Source: Pedosphaera sp.
Lineage (GTDB): Bacteria > Verrucomicrobiota > Verrucomicrobiae > Limisphaerales > Pedosphaeraceae
NCBI GenBank assembly: GCA_028293265.1
Contig: JAQGPB010000382.1
Coordinates: 1-20,364 of the forward strand
DNA length: 20,364 bases
Direction of reading: 5' to 3'
Below the pieces are notes generated by a model. It was not told where the DNA came from and made no database searches. It saw nothing but the letters and a program-made list of their open reading frames with translations. Positions 1 through 7,578 of the stretch are shown piece after piece (positions within the stretch are counted from its first letter, which is position 1; each line of letters opens with the position of its first letter). The position numbers and the translations under genes were made by a program.

Positions 1-133
1 GGGTGCGGCAATAATCCGCCTTTTCTTTAACCTCCGGCCACTTCGCAAATGCCGGACGGTGTGCTTCCTTCCTCAAAACTTTTTCAATCTCGTTGCCGGT
101 CAATAACAACGTGACCGAGGGCACGGCGTCCAT
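1..133 (-). CDS. Possible 5' part of an unrecognised minus-strand gene, cut by the window start
   Basis: An open frame of 44 codons begins with ATG at 133 and runs off the left edge without a stop. It is charged and hydrophilic (for example a GNEIEKVLRKEAHRPAF stretch), which reads more like protein than like a shadow frame. I do not recognise a family. There is no clear Shine-Dalgarno sequence before the ATG, and a TTG at 101-103 is an alternative start that would reduce overlap with the glycosylase remnant on the other strand. The assignment is weak because only a short stretch is visible. Confidence 0.25.
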   Translation of the reverse strand, partial: MDAVPSVTLLLTGNEIEKVLRKEAHRPAFAKWPEVKEKADYCRT

Positions 134-443
134 AATTTTGGAGCAGGTCAGCACCCGGCTACAAGTCCCCGCGTTCTGGAATGTTTTCCCGTTTCATCCG
201 CACCTCGCCGGGAACGCCAAAAAGAACCGCCGCCCCACGTCCGCCGAGATTGCCTCAGGCGGCGCGTTGTTAAATCTCGTCGTCCAGATTCTCGCCCCGC
301 ATACCATCGTCGCGGTAGGCGAGGTAGCGGCGTCAGTGACAACCGCCGCTTTCCCAAATCATCCACATGCCAAGCTCCGACATCCTTCCTTTGGTGGCAA
401 AAGCGAATTCAATCGAGGGTTTGATGGGCTTGGCATTTCGTAA
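93..443 (+). pseudogene. 5'-truncated uracil-DNA glycosylase remnant
   Basis: The 116-codon frame ends in a sequence typical of the C-terminal half of small bacterial uracil-DNA glycosylase superfamily proteins. Visible blocks are TASIILEQV, then WNVFPFHPH (about residues 29-37), an N-R-R-P-T-S-A-E block, and LRHPSFGGKSEF with the H-P-S motif (H97-S99) that carries the second active-site loop in this superfamily. The N-terminal half, with the first catalytic motif, is missing. The frame has a TAA at 12-14, no ATG start, and the other plus frames upstream do not encode the missing part. The only starts are TTG at 93 or GTG at 111. I infer a decayed or rearranged gene that would lack uracil-excision activity. 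An intact gene broken by a sequencing error is less likely because no frame supplies the missing half. Confidence 0.6.
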
Positions 444-488
444 TGGCGCGATCCGGTTAAGGGGCCAAGTTCGGCTTCAACGATCCAG

Positions 489-1397
489 TTATTCTCTGCC
501 GACTCTGGCGGCGGCTTCGGGGTCGATGCTCCTGAGTGCATCGAGGACAATACCAGCCACATCAAGCGGGGCCGAGCTGCCCGAGAAGCTGCCCGGCGGT
601 GAATCACCCACGCTCCAATTATAAAGCTCCCGAGTTCCAGCGACGCCGGTTGCTTTGGCCTGTTCCTCCTTCAGCAACGCCAGCAATGCGGGCGCGGCTG
701 GTCGCGCGCCATTTCCAAACGCGGCCAGAGACCTTGCCGCGTTGGCTCGGAAGGGAGGAGATGCATCATGCAGGCATTTTATTAGCACCGGCACAACCAG
801 ATCGGGTTCGGCCTGGATTTGGCCCAGCGCGTAAACCGAATTCATTCGCACGTTGTCATTGGTATTGGCCGTCCCTCGGATGAGCAGAGGTATCGCCACT
901 TTTGCCGGGGGGCCAATTCCAGACAATACGGCAGGAATAATCTGTTGGGAAAGATGGTTGGGAGATCGCTCGTAAATATCCATCAACTGCGGCAGGGCGT
1001 TGCTGGCGTTGACCCCCAACGTGCATAGTCCCCACAAGGCAACATTATGTTGTGTCGCCGATGGCATGGGAGGTTTAATTTTGAAGAAACGTTGTTGACG
1101 CGCCAGACCGAAAAGCATGTCCCTGAATGGGGAATCGGGAGTCCGCAACATTCCTAAAAGCACCGGCAGGGCGTTGCTCCCGAGATGGCGCAGAGCAGTC
1201 TCGGCTTCTTGCCTCGTCGGTGCCAGCGCCGTGTTGGTGCCTGGATAATTTCCCGAGTCGTAACCCTTCAACCAAAAGCTCAACGGCTTGCCCTGATAAA
1301 TCGGCTCTGGTTCACGCGGACGCAGCACCTGCCACATGAGCACGCTTGGAAGGACGATGAGCAAAACGACAAGCACGATGCGGAGTTTCTTCCCCAT
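489..1397 (-). CDS. Membrane-anchored HEAT-repeat protein (copy 1)
   Basis: A 302-residue protein with a short basic N-terminus and one hydrophobic helix (about residues 5-24), followed by a YQGKPLSFWLKGYDSG block and then several HEAT-like helical pairs. Repeat cores visible are SNALPVLLGML, SNALPQLMDIY, KVAIPLLIRGT, DLVVPVLIKCL and ARPAAPALLALL. It ends with IDPEAAARVGRE. Such repeats form a curved protein-binding scaffold; here it would sit on the outer face of the cytoplasmic membrane, or be exported if the helix is cleaved. It is divergent from copy 2 at 1515 and related to copy 3 at 3084-4016. No catalytic motif is seen and no partner can be named. The ATG at 1395-1397 is chosen because the membrane helix follows directly; the ribosome binding site is poor. 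Confidence 0.8.
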   Translation of the reverse strand: MGKKLRIVLVVLLIVLPSVLMWQVLRPREPEPIYQGKPLSFWLKGYDSGNYPGTNTALAPTRQEAETALRHLGSNALPVLLGMLRTPDSPFRDMLFGLARQQRFFKIKPPMPSATQHNVALWGLCTLGVNASNALPQLMDIYERSPNHLSQQIIPAVLSGIGPPAKVAIPLLIRGTANTNDNVRMNSVYALGQIQAEPDLVVPVLIKCLHDASPPFRANAARSLAAFGNGARPAAPALLALLKEEQAKATGVAGTRELYNWSVGDSPPGSFSGSSAPLDVAGIVLDALRSIDPEAAARVGRE

Positions 1398-1514
1398 GGA
1401 TAGAGCATGACGGCATCCCGGCAGAAATCGAGCAAAATGCCAGAAGCCATCAATTCATCGGGAGGGCATATTTCCATTGTCGTTTTTGACTGGTGGGTCA
1501 AGGCCAACAAGGGG

Positions 1515-2438
1515 ATGATGCCGCGTGTGAGGACGCGCAAAACCATTGCCATAATTTTGCTGGCCACTTTGACCTTGGCGGTCCTTTATCGGCTGACGCC
1601 AAGCCCCCCAAGATACCAGGGCCGCTCACTTTCCTTCTGGCTCAAGGCATTGGATGATGGGAAAAGGGGTGGTGGCCTGACGTGGGAAACCTGGCAGGAT
1701 CGCACCGAAGAACAGCCCGGACGAAGCGAGGCGGCGGAAGCAATAATGCAAATGGGAACCAATTCACTACCCTTTCTTATTACCGCCTTGAGCTACCGGG
1801 ACTCCACTGTCAAAAAATGGTTCGTCGGACTGCTTGGCTTGCAATCCTGGATCAAAGTTTCCCTCCCCATGGCCGCCGACCATCAGCGACCGGCAGCATT
1901 GGCCTTGCATATCCTGGGACCGGCGGCCAAACCTGCCTTGCCTCAGTTGACCAAAGCCCTCAATGACCCGGAGACCAGCCAAGGAGCGGCCATTGCCCTG
2001 GCGGGCATCGGCCCGGAGGGATGGAGCGTGTTGAGCCAGGCCCTCGCGAGCACCAACCAGTATGTTTCGGTTTGCGCTGCCTGGGCCTTGGGGGGACACC
2101 GGGCGGAGGTCCCCGGAACGGTGGCGGGTCTCATGCGCCAAGTCACCAACGCCACGCCGAGCGGCTTGGGGCCGCTGTCCGCGTGGGCGTTGGGTGCAAT
2201 CGGGCAGAACAAGGAACAGGTGGTGCCCCTGCTCATCAACGGCCTCCAATCCTCCCAGGTCGGTGTAAGATGGGGTTCTGCCATAGGCCTTGGGGAATTC
2301 GGCACCAATGCTCAAAGTGCCGTGCCCGCATTACTCAGAAGCGCACTTCAAGATTCTGACAAGACGGTGCGGATGTATGCCACGACCGCACTGAAACAAA
2401 TTGACCCAACAGCAGCAGCCAAGGCCGGAGTGAAATGA
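1515..2438 (+). CDS. Membrane-anchored HEAT-repeat protein (copy 2)
   Basis: A 307-residue protein from the ATG at 1515. The frame is open back to 1407, but starting at MMPRVRTRK gives the same layout as its neighbours: basic tip, hydrophobic helix (about residues 9-24), then the YQGRSLSFWLKALDDG block. HEAT-like cores include TNSLPFLITAL, KPALPQLTKAL, EQVVPLLINGL and QSAVPALLRSAL, and the ending is IDPTAAAKAGVK. A GGGG run sits immediately before the paired ATGs, so 1515 or 1518 could be used. The shared anchor, block and ending show that it is a paralogue of the minus-strand genes at 489-1397 and 3084-4016. Its role is unknown; a protein-interaction scaffold at the membrane is inferred from the family. 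Confidence 0.8.
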   Translation: MMPRVRTRKTIAIILLATLTLAVLYRLTPSPPRYQGRSLSFWLKALDDGKRGGGLTWETWQDRTEEQPGRSEAAEAIMQMGTNSLPFLITALSYRDSTVKKWFVGLLGLQSWIKVSLPMAADHQRPAALALHILGPAAKPALPQLTKALNDPETSQGAAIALAGIGPEGWSVLSQALASTNQYVSVCAAWALGGHRAEVPGTVAGLMRQVTNATPSGLGPLSAWALGAIGQNKEQVVPLLINGLQSSQVGVRWGSAIGLGEFGTNAQSAVPALLRSALQDSDKTVRMYATTALKQIDPTAAAKAGVK

Positions 2439-2621
2439 TCGCGAGGCAATCGGCTTCGTTGCAATCTGAAGAAAAACGGAGGGTCAAGGAGCACATGCGG
2501 ATGGACGCTCGTTTTTCACAGGAGTCCTCGGCCAAGAATCCGAACTTGCGGGGACGGCGACGGCGATTAAAGTCCGGGGCAGGATGAAGCTCGGCATTTT
2601 GGACGAACCGAGGATAGTAGT

Positions 2622-3062
2622 TTGACCAGGCAATCAGTTCTCGCCTTGAAGGAATTGCATAAAATATTTTGGGCTAATATGGGTGAACAATGGGATCAAG
2701 GTCGGAGTCGTAATGGATGGTGGAAAAGCATGTTTTTCAATAGACTTTGCTTCTCTGTCGGGCTGCTTCCATTTTTTCCGTTTATCATGGGTGCGCTTTA
2801 TTTCGGGAATGCACACATCGTGCTTGCTCCTATAATCGGCTTTATCCCGTTGGATTTTTTCCACTTCTATACCGTGCCGCCGCCAGAACAAGTGCGATTC
2901 TGGTGTTGGATTGCTGGAGTCAGTGCTGCTGCTTTTGCGGTCTTAGCTTTTTTTAAAAAACCATTCGGAATACTGTTTGCCCTCACAATATGGGCGTCCA
3001 CCGCGACGTTGTTGACCAGGATAATAATCAGACTCCATCATGGGCCGCCACTTTTTGAATAG
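2622..3062 (+). CDS. Small four-helix integral membrane protein, function unknown
   Basis: A 146-residue protein that I do not recognise. Four hydrophobic segments are visible at about residues 43-62, 65-83, 93-111 and 115-136, after a hydrophilic N-terminal arm of 40 residues rich in tryptophan and charge. The start is taken as TTG at 2622 because GAGGA lies at 2610-2614 with a 7-base gap, while the first ATG (2679, residue 20) has no ribosome binding site. It sits between HEAT-repeat copies 2 and 3, converging with copy 3 (22 bases between the stops). Base composition is visibly more AT-rich than the flanking genes, for example in the FKKPFGILF stretch, which may indicate separate origin. 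Confidence 0.65.
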   Translation: MTRQSVLALKELHKIFWANMGEQWDQGRSRNGWWKSMFFNRLCFSVGLLPFFPFIMGALYFGNAHIVLAPIIGFIPLDFFHFYTVPPPEQVRFWCWIAGVSAAAFAVLAFFKKPFGILFALTIWASTATLLTRIIIRLHHGPPLFE

Positions 3063-3083
3063 TGATAGCTAGAGCACCGATAA

Positions 3084-4016
3084 TCATTTGATGGCCGTTC
3101 TGGCAGCGGCTCCGGGGTTTATTTCCCGGAGGGCACCCATAATCTGGTTGCGCGCAATCATATTTGTCGTGTTGGTGGAATTGGGGATCGTGTTCAGAAG
3201 GTTGATGAGGACCGGAACCGCCGCCTGGGCCTGTTCCTTGTAGCGCAATAAAACTTCCAGCCGGTAATCCAATCGGTCGAAGTCGGCTTCCGGCAGGCTT
3301 TGAATTATCACCGGAACAAACTCGCGGGGATCACCCCCGAGTTTGCCAAGGGTCGCTGCCGCATTAACGCGGATGTCGGCGTCATTGTCCTGCAACCTTT
3401 TTTCCAGCACAGGAATCGCTGCCTTGGCGTCGGGGCCGATGTTCCCCAAGGCACCAGCGGCCAACGTCCAAACCTGAATATCATGGCTGCTGAGGGCTTG
3501 GATCAACGGCTGGATGGATTCCGGGGCCATTCTGGGCAAAATCAAATAAGCGGCTCCTGCCGATTCGCTCGTCAGGGTGGGGTCAGGTGATTTATCACTG
3601 AGCATCTGAATGAGTGGCGGGATGGCCTCCTTGCCTGCGGGGCCAAGCTCGGATAAAGCCGCGTTGCCGAGGGCGCGGTAGCTGGATTTAAAATCCAGGT
3701 AGTAGCTTCTCGGGCGGGATTCAATGACCTTGCGCCGTTCCAGCCAGGCGGTCACTCCCTCTTTTGCCCTCTCAAACCTGCCCCTCATCGTGGGTCGATC
3801 CGCCTTGCGGAGCCATGTCAAAAGCACGGGTATGGAATTGTTCCCCAACTGACGCACCACGGCGTGGGCCTCGGCATTGAGTGGCTCCTCCCGCATGGTG
3901 ACGATCCAATCGCTCAAGTCCTTTCCTTCGTAGGACGGTTCGTTCCGATGAAAAGCAATTGCGCCCAAGCCGGCGACTACCAGAATAGCAAGGGCGACGC
4001 GGAACCGTTTCCTCAT
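3084..4016 (-). CDS. Membrane-anchored HEAT-repeat protein (copy 3)
   Basis: A 310-residue protein with a basic N-terminus and a hydrophobic helix at about residues 6-22, then YEGKDLSDWIVTMREE, the equivalent of the Y-x-G-K-x-L-S-x-W block of the two other copies. Helical-pair cores are NNSIPVLLTWL, KEAIPPLIQML, ESIQPLIQAL, KAAIPVLEKRL, EFVPVIIQSL and QAAVPVLINLL. It ends INPGAAARTAIK, matching the (I)(D/N)PxAAA ending of copies 1 and 2. An AGGA about eight bases before the ATG (4014-4016) supports the start. It is divergent from the nuclease gene that follows. A scaffold or adaptor role is inferred from the fold; nothing in the sequence gives a substrate. Confidence 0.8.
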   Translation of the reverse strand: MRKRFRVALAILVVAGLGAIAFHRNEPSYEGKDLSDWIVTMREEPLNAEAHAVVRQLGNNSIPVLLTWLRKADRPTMRGRFERAKEGVTAWLERRKVIESRPRSYYLDFKSSYRALGNAALSELGPAGKEAIPPLIQMLSDKSPDPTLTSESAGAAYLILPRMAPESIQPLIQALSSHDIQVWTLAAGALGNIGPDAKAAIPVLEKRLQDNDADIRVNAAATLGKLGGDPREFVPVIIQSLPEADFDRLDYRLEVLLRYKEQAQAAVPVLINLLNTIPNSTNTTNMIARNQIMGALREINPGAAARTAIK

Positions 4017-4121
4017 GGCGGCATCCTAAGCCGGCCTGGGAAGAAAGGCGAGATACATTCATTGGCTGGCCGGGTGAGTGCGCGGAGCGCGCTGAACGAG
4101 ATCGCTCGATGAAGAAAGTGG

Positions 4122-5090
4122 GTGTATCGTAAAAAAATGATTGAAGCTGAAATGCGACCCGCCGGCACCCCGGAATCCGAACCCATTGAACTGGTGAAAT
4201 CCATGGCCGGTGGCCGAACCACAAGTCCAAAGCTCTTTTCCTTTCTGGCAGCAATCGTTTTCCTGCTCGCCGCATTGTCCCGGCCCGTTCAAGCCGAAAG
4301 TCTTGATCTCAAAATGGGCAACCCGAGCCACGCGCGGGACGATGCCCGCGACAAGGACAATTTCCTCATGGAGAAGGAGTATTTTGCCCTCTCCTACAAC
4401 AACACCAAGGGCACGCCCAACTGGGTGAGCTGGCATCTGGATGCGAGCGACCTGGGCACCGCCCCCCGCGCCTCCTTCCACCCGGATGAAACCCTGCCGC
4501 GTGGTTTTAGGCGCATCACGCCCATGGACTACACCGGCAGCGGCTTTGACCGGGGCCACATCTGCCCGCACAGCGACCGCAGCGCCAGCCCCCGGATGAG
4601 CCAGGCCACCTTCGTGATGTCCAACATCATCCCCCAGTCCCCTCACGTGAATCAGAAGGCGTGGGCGCAGTTGGAGATGTATTGCCGCAAGCTGGTCGAA
4701 AGCCAGCATAAGACGCTGTATATCGTCAGCGGCCCGACGGGTCAGGGTGGCACCGGTTCGGAAGGTCCCAAGGACATCATCGGCAAGCGGCTCAAGGTGG
4801 TCGTGCCCGCCCAATGCTGGAAGGTCATTATGGTCTTGGACGCAGGCGAGGGCGATGATCTTAAAAAGGTAAACGAACATACGCGCCTGATTGCCGTCAT
4901 TATGCCCAACGATATGACCGTGGGCGAGGACTGGTCCCGGTTCCGCGTGCCGGTCAAGTCGGTGGAAAAATTGACCGGGTATAGGTTCTTTGACCGAGTC
5001 CCGGCCAATATCATCGAGCCGCTCAAAGAAAAGACCGACGACGAACACATCCCCCGCGCCCGCGCCATCCGCCACGGACCTGAAAAATAA
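4122..5090 (+). CDS. Exported DNA/RNA non-specific endonuclease, NucA/EndoG type
   Basis: A metal-dependent sugar-non-specific nuclease that would cut DNA and RNA outside the cytoplasm. Numbered from the GTG at 4122 (322 residues), the active site is intact: D-R-G-H at 143-146 with H146 as the general base, N177 as metal ligand in N-Q-K-A-W, and E185. The distances H-N (31) and N-E (8) equal those of Anabaena NucA (H124, N155, E163), and R116 matches NucA R93. A hydrophobic segment at about 38-55 ending P-V-Q-A is a convincing Sec signal, cleaved near residue 58. The start is uncertain: the GTG at 4122 leaves a long pre-signal arm, and ATG at 4203 (residue 28) gives a conventional signal peptide. 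It is followed by its likely inhibitor, so export and protection can be read directly from the gene order. Confidence 0.92.
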   Translation: MYRKKMIEAEMRPAGTPESEPIELVKSMAGGRTTSPKLFSFLAAIVFLLAALSRPVQAESLDLKMGNPSHARDDARDKDNFLMEKEYFALSYNNTKGTPNWVSWHLDASDLGTAPRASFHPDETLPRGFRRITPMDYTGSGFDRGHICPHSDRSASPRMSQATFVMSNIIPQSPHVNQKAWAQLEMYCRKLVESQHKTLYIVSGPTGQGGTGSEGPKDIIGKRLKVVVPAQCWKVIMVLDAGEGDDLKKVNEHTRLIAVIMPNDMTVGEDWSRFRVPVKSVEKLTGYRFFDRVPANIIEPLKEKTDDEHIPRARAIRHGPEK

Positions 5091-5103
5091 AAGATATATA
5101 TAT

Positions 5104-5502
5104 ATGCCAAAGGAAATTGATACCGCCCTGCAACAAGCCACCCAAGGCTTGCTGTATCAGAGTGAGACCGATGCGCCCTTTGAAATTATTCACTGGCCGA
5201 ATGGGGCTGCCAGCCTCGATCCCAAAACCGTGCTTAAACTCTCCGGCCACAAACCCAAGGACCCGGTCGAAACCATGAGTGTGGATGAGTTTTTCAAGCC
5301 GCTGACTGACGTGCAGGCTTGGTTTGGCAAGGAAGAAAAGGCCGCAGCACAGAAGTATCGCCAACTCCGTGAGGTCATCCAGCAGCAGCTAAACAACCCC
5401 GAGGTGTTCAAGGTGGGCAAAATCCAGGTGGATGTATTCATCGTCGGCAGGAGTCCCCAAGGCCATTGGGCGGGGCTTAAAACCAAAGCGGTGGAAACGT
5501 GA
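5104..5502 (+). CDS. nuiA: NuiA-family inhibitor of the adjacent non-specific nuclease
   Basis: A 132-residue protein without a signal peptide that closely follows Anabaena NuiA (about 135 residues), the cytoplasmic inhibitor of NucA. Shared stretches include G-L-L-x-x-S-E near residues 15-21, the S-x-x-x-F-F block, and the end T-K-A-V-E-T. In the known NucA-NuiA complex the inhibitor contacts the active site through a glutamate (E24) and the C-terminal threonine (T135); E21 and T132 here occupy those places. The gene starts 13 bases after the nuclease stop, so the pair is one transcription unit. The role is to neutralise nuclease retained inside the cell. The start is the ATG at 5104. There is no clear ribosome binding site; an AT-repeat lies in the gap. 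The frame is open upstream to 4990 but that part is a shadow of the nuclease gene. Confidence 0.93.
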   Translation: MPKEIDTALQQATQGLLYQSETDAPFEIIHWPNGAASLDPKTVLKLSGHKPKDPVETMSVDEFFKPLTDVQAWFGKEEKAAAQKYRQLREVIQQQLNNPEVFKVGKIQVDVFIVGRSPQGHWAGLKTKAVET

Positions 5503-5789
5503 GACCGAAATCACTCCGAGAGTTGCGCCGATGGTGCCCGAACAGAGGTGGGGTTTCATCAGCGCGGAGCACGGTGGCGGACAGCCGGTGCCGGATCATT
5601 GTAATCGGTCGGGCCGGTCTGTTGGAGCATCTTGTATCGAGAACGATTGGATCGGCGGTGCGCAACTTGCCGCAGGCCAACCGGGTCCGAAGTAAGGAGT
5701 TTGTCCTACTTCCCGCTCCGCCTGTCGGTATGACTTGCCAGGGTTTAAAACGCTTGACCAGCGCCGCCATTGGCCGGTGAAATGCTGCC
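5503..5789. other. 287-base gap without a convincing gene; possible dispersed repeat
   Basis: No frame here looks like a conserved protein. Short frames stay open on both strands, but their translations are rich in arginine, proline and serine without recognisable motifs, as expected for GC-rich non-coding DNA. One hairpin is visible at 5690-5711: AAGT, a bulged A, AGGA, loop GTTTG, then TCCT and ACTT. It has no T-run, so it is not an ordinary terminator. Open frames on both strands plus a hairpin would suit a dispersed intergenic repeat, but a repeat cannot be shown from one copy. No promoter for the following DUF72 gene is clear. Confidence 0.4.
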
Positions 5790-6752
5790 GTGGACGAAGA
5801 TGCAAACAGAGTCCCTTTCCGTCGCATTGATCTGCAAACCACCTTGGCGTCGTTGGCTGGCAAGGGAGTTTTCGTGGGCACTTCATCCTGGAAGTATCCC
5901 GGCTGGCGCGGGATGCTTTACGACGAGCAACGCTACGTGTATCGCGGCAAGTTCGCCGAATCGCGCTTCGAGAAAAACTGTCTCACCGAATACGCCGAGG
6001 TGTTCAAAACGGTCTGCGTGGACGCTGGCTACTACCGCTTCCCCGATCACCGTTACATCGAGGGTTTGGCGTCACAGGTGCCGGCAGACTTCCGGTTCAC
6101 CTTCAAAGTAACGGATGACATCACGATCAAAAAGTTCACCAACCTGCCCCGTTTCGGGTTGAAGGCTGGCAAACCCAATGAAAATTTCCTCAACGCCGAC
6201 CTGTTCACTGCCGCATTCGTCAGACCTTTTGAACCGTTCAAGGCCAACGTGGGCATGTTCATCTTCGAGTTCTCGAAATTTTATCCCAGTGATTATCAGC
6301 ATGGCCGGGATTTCCTTGCCGATCTTGACCGATTCTTGGGCGGCATTCCCAAAGGCTGGAATTATGGCGTGGAGATTCGCAACCGGCACTTTTTGCAGCC
6401 CGAGTATTTCGCCCTGCTCGCCCGCCATGGCGTCGCCCACGTTTTCAATTCCTGGGCGGACATGCCGCCGGTGAACGAACAACTCTCGTTGCCGGGCAGC
6501 CTCACCAATCCAAATTGTGCAGGCGCTCGTTTCCTGCTTAAACCTGGACGCAAGTATCAGGAAGCAGTGGACCGGTTCAGCCCCTACGACCAGATCAAGG
6601 AAACCTACCCGGAAGCCCGAACCGCCGCTGCGGAACTCATCCGCGAAGCCTTATTGAAACAGGCCATACGCAAACTGTTCCTATATGTGAACAACCGGCT
6701 CGAAGGCAACGCACTGCTGACGATTATGGCGTTGCTGGAAGACGTTGGTTGA
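5790..6752 (+). CDS. DUF72 (YecE-like) family protein
   Basis: A 320-residue protein of the DUF72 family, which folds as a TIM barrel and has no established reaction. The N-terminal signature V-G-T-S-S-W-K-Y-P-G-W is at about residues 29-39, followed by the strand blocks VDAGYYRFP, FRFTFKVTDDIT, VGMFIFEFSKFYP, WNYGVEIRNRHFL and the C-terminal LFLYVNNRLEGNA. Family members often have 240-290 residues; this one is somewhat longer, with an insertion between the early strands and a 20-residue N-terminal extension. The GTG at 5790 is the only usable start before the signature in this frame that I see; the ribosome binding site is weak. It converges with the phosphoribosyltransferase-like gene (stops about 35 bases apart). 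No soluble partner is evident from context. Confidence 0.88.
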   Translation: MDEDANRVPFRRIDLQTTLASLAGKGVFVGTSSWKYPGWRGMLYDEQRYVYRGKFAESRFEKNCLTEYAEVFKTVCVDAGYYRFPDHRYIEGLASQVPADFRFTFKVTDDITIKKFTNLPRFGLKAGKPNENFLNADLFTAAFVRPFEPFKANVGMFIFEFSKFYPSDYQHGRDFLADLDRFLGGIPKGWNYGVEIRNRHFLQPEYFALLARHGVAHVFNSWADMPPVNEQLSLPGSLTNPNCAGARFLLKPGRKYQEAVDRFSPYDQIKETYPEARTAAAELIREALLKQAIRKLFLYVNNRLEGNALLTIMALLEDVG

Positions 6753-6787
6753 AACAGGAGCAGCACTTGGAGAAACCTAACGACGCA

Positions 6788-7507
6788 TCACAGACCGGAT
6801 CGGCTTTGACTCTCCTCTTGGAAGATGATTAATGGTGCTAACACCGTCATTTTTGCGTCTGCCGGCAATCCCTTCGAGGAAAGGTGACTGACTATTGCGC
6901 GCGCCGTGGTAGCCCCGGCCCAAGTATCATCAATTAGGAGAACGTTACGCACGCTCGCTAGCGACCCCTTGAAGCTGCATTGGATTCTCTGACATGCCTC
7001 CTCTAACGTCACCCCTTGCTTACCAGCCTTAAAATCTCGTTCCTTCGTGAAATAAGGCGTCAAATCATGGGCATAAGAATTGTTAACGCGAACAGCGTTT
7101 GCAACGGCTTCGTGATAAAAAGCTGCCTCCGATCTGTCGGACGGAAAGCAAACGATCAGATCAATCGGAGCCATTGCGCTAATAACCCATTTCACATAAG
7201 CATCGCGGTAATGTTCCTTTTGTTCCTCGTATTTGGGGCGTAAGTCCCTTGTCGTTTTGGCGCTGATTTCGAGGATGTTTCGTAATTGTTGAAGGTGGGT
7301 TGCGCTTCGCCCCAACTGAACGACGGATTTGTAATCGGCTTCCCGTTGTGCCTGCGTTGGCGAGTAGTGCAGGTAGGCGGCGGGGTGAAGATCAGCGGCA
7401 ATGGGAGATCGCCTAAATTCGTGGACAAAAACCACCGTTAGTTCGCGACATGTCGAGTCAAGCAAAGCGATGGAACATTTTTTCTGATTAAGCGCCGACT
7501 GGTTCAT
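6788..7507 (-). CDS. Phosphoribosyltransferase-fold protein
   Basis: A 239-residue protein from the ATG at 7505-7507. Near the C-terminus, residues 189-201 read V-L-L-I-D-D-T-W-A-G-A-T-T, which is the PRPP-binding loop of type I phosphoribosyltransferases (hydrophobics, D-D, T, G-A-T). Upstream, IDLIVCFPSDRS (about 115-126) would be the strand and loop that precede the hood. The N-terminal 110 residues, largely helical and charged, are not a part I recognise, so the substrate is unknown. The frame extends to a TTG at 7597, but the added 30 residues look non-coding. Base composition is more AT-rich than the neighbouring lexA unit. It diverges from lexA across a 110-base gap containing the palindrome at 7601-7616, so control by LexA is possible but not shown. 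Confidence 0.7.
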   Translation of the reverse strand: MNQSALNQKKCSIALLDSTCRELTVVFVHEFRRSPIAADLHPAAYLHYSPTQAQREADYKSVVQLGRSATHLQQLRNILEISAKTTRDLRPKYEEQKEHYRDAYVKWVISAMAPIDLIVCFPSDRSEAAFYHEAVANAVRVNNSYAHDLTPYFTKERDFKAGKQGVTLEEACQRIQCSFKGSLASVRNVLLIDDTWAGATTARAIVSHLSSKGLPADAKMTVLAPLIIFQEESQSRSGL

Positions 7508-7578
7508 ATTTGCCGCCGTTTTTAACCGAAAACACGGTCCACTTCCAGCCGTAATTGAAACGGATGGCGAAATGCCGC

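Noticed and set aside
1767..2315. 182-codon minus-strand open frame inside HEAT-repeat copy 2
   Set aside because: Shadow of the repeat protein; low-complexity R, G and Q-rich translation.
4990..5103. Longer N-terminus for the nuclease inhibitor
   Set aside because: The added part is antiphase to the nuclease C-terminus, and the known NuiA proteins begin where the ATG at 5104 places the start.
4059..5141. 360-codon minus-strand open frame covering the nuclease gene
   Set aside because: It is antisense to a nuclease with a complete, recognisable active site and has the composition of a GC-rich shadow frame; no motif in it makes sense.
5477..5881. 134-codon minus-strand open frame across the gap before the DUF72 gene
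   Set aside because: Overlaps the ends of both real neighbours and lacks protein-like motifs; kept only as part of the possible repeat region.
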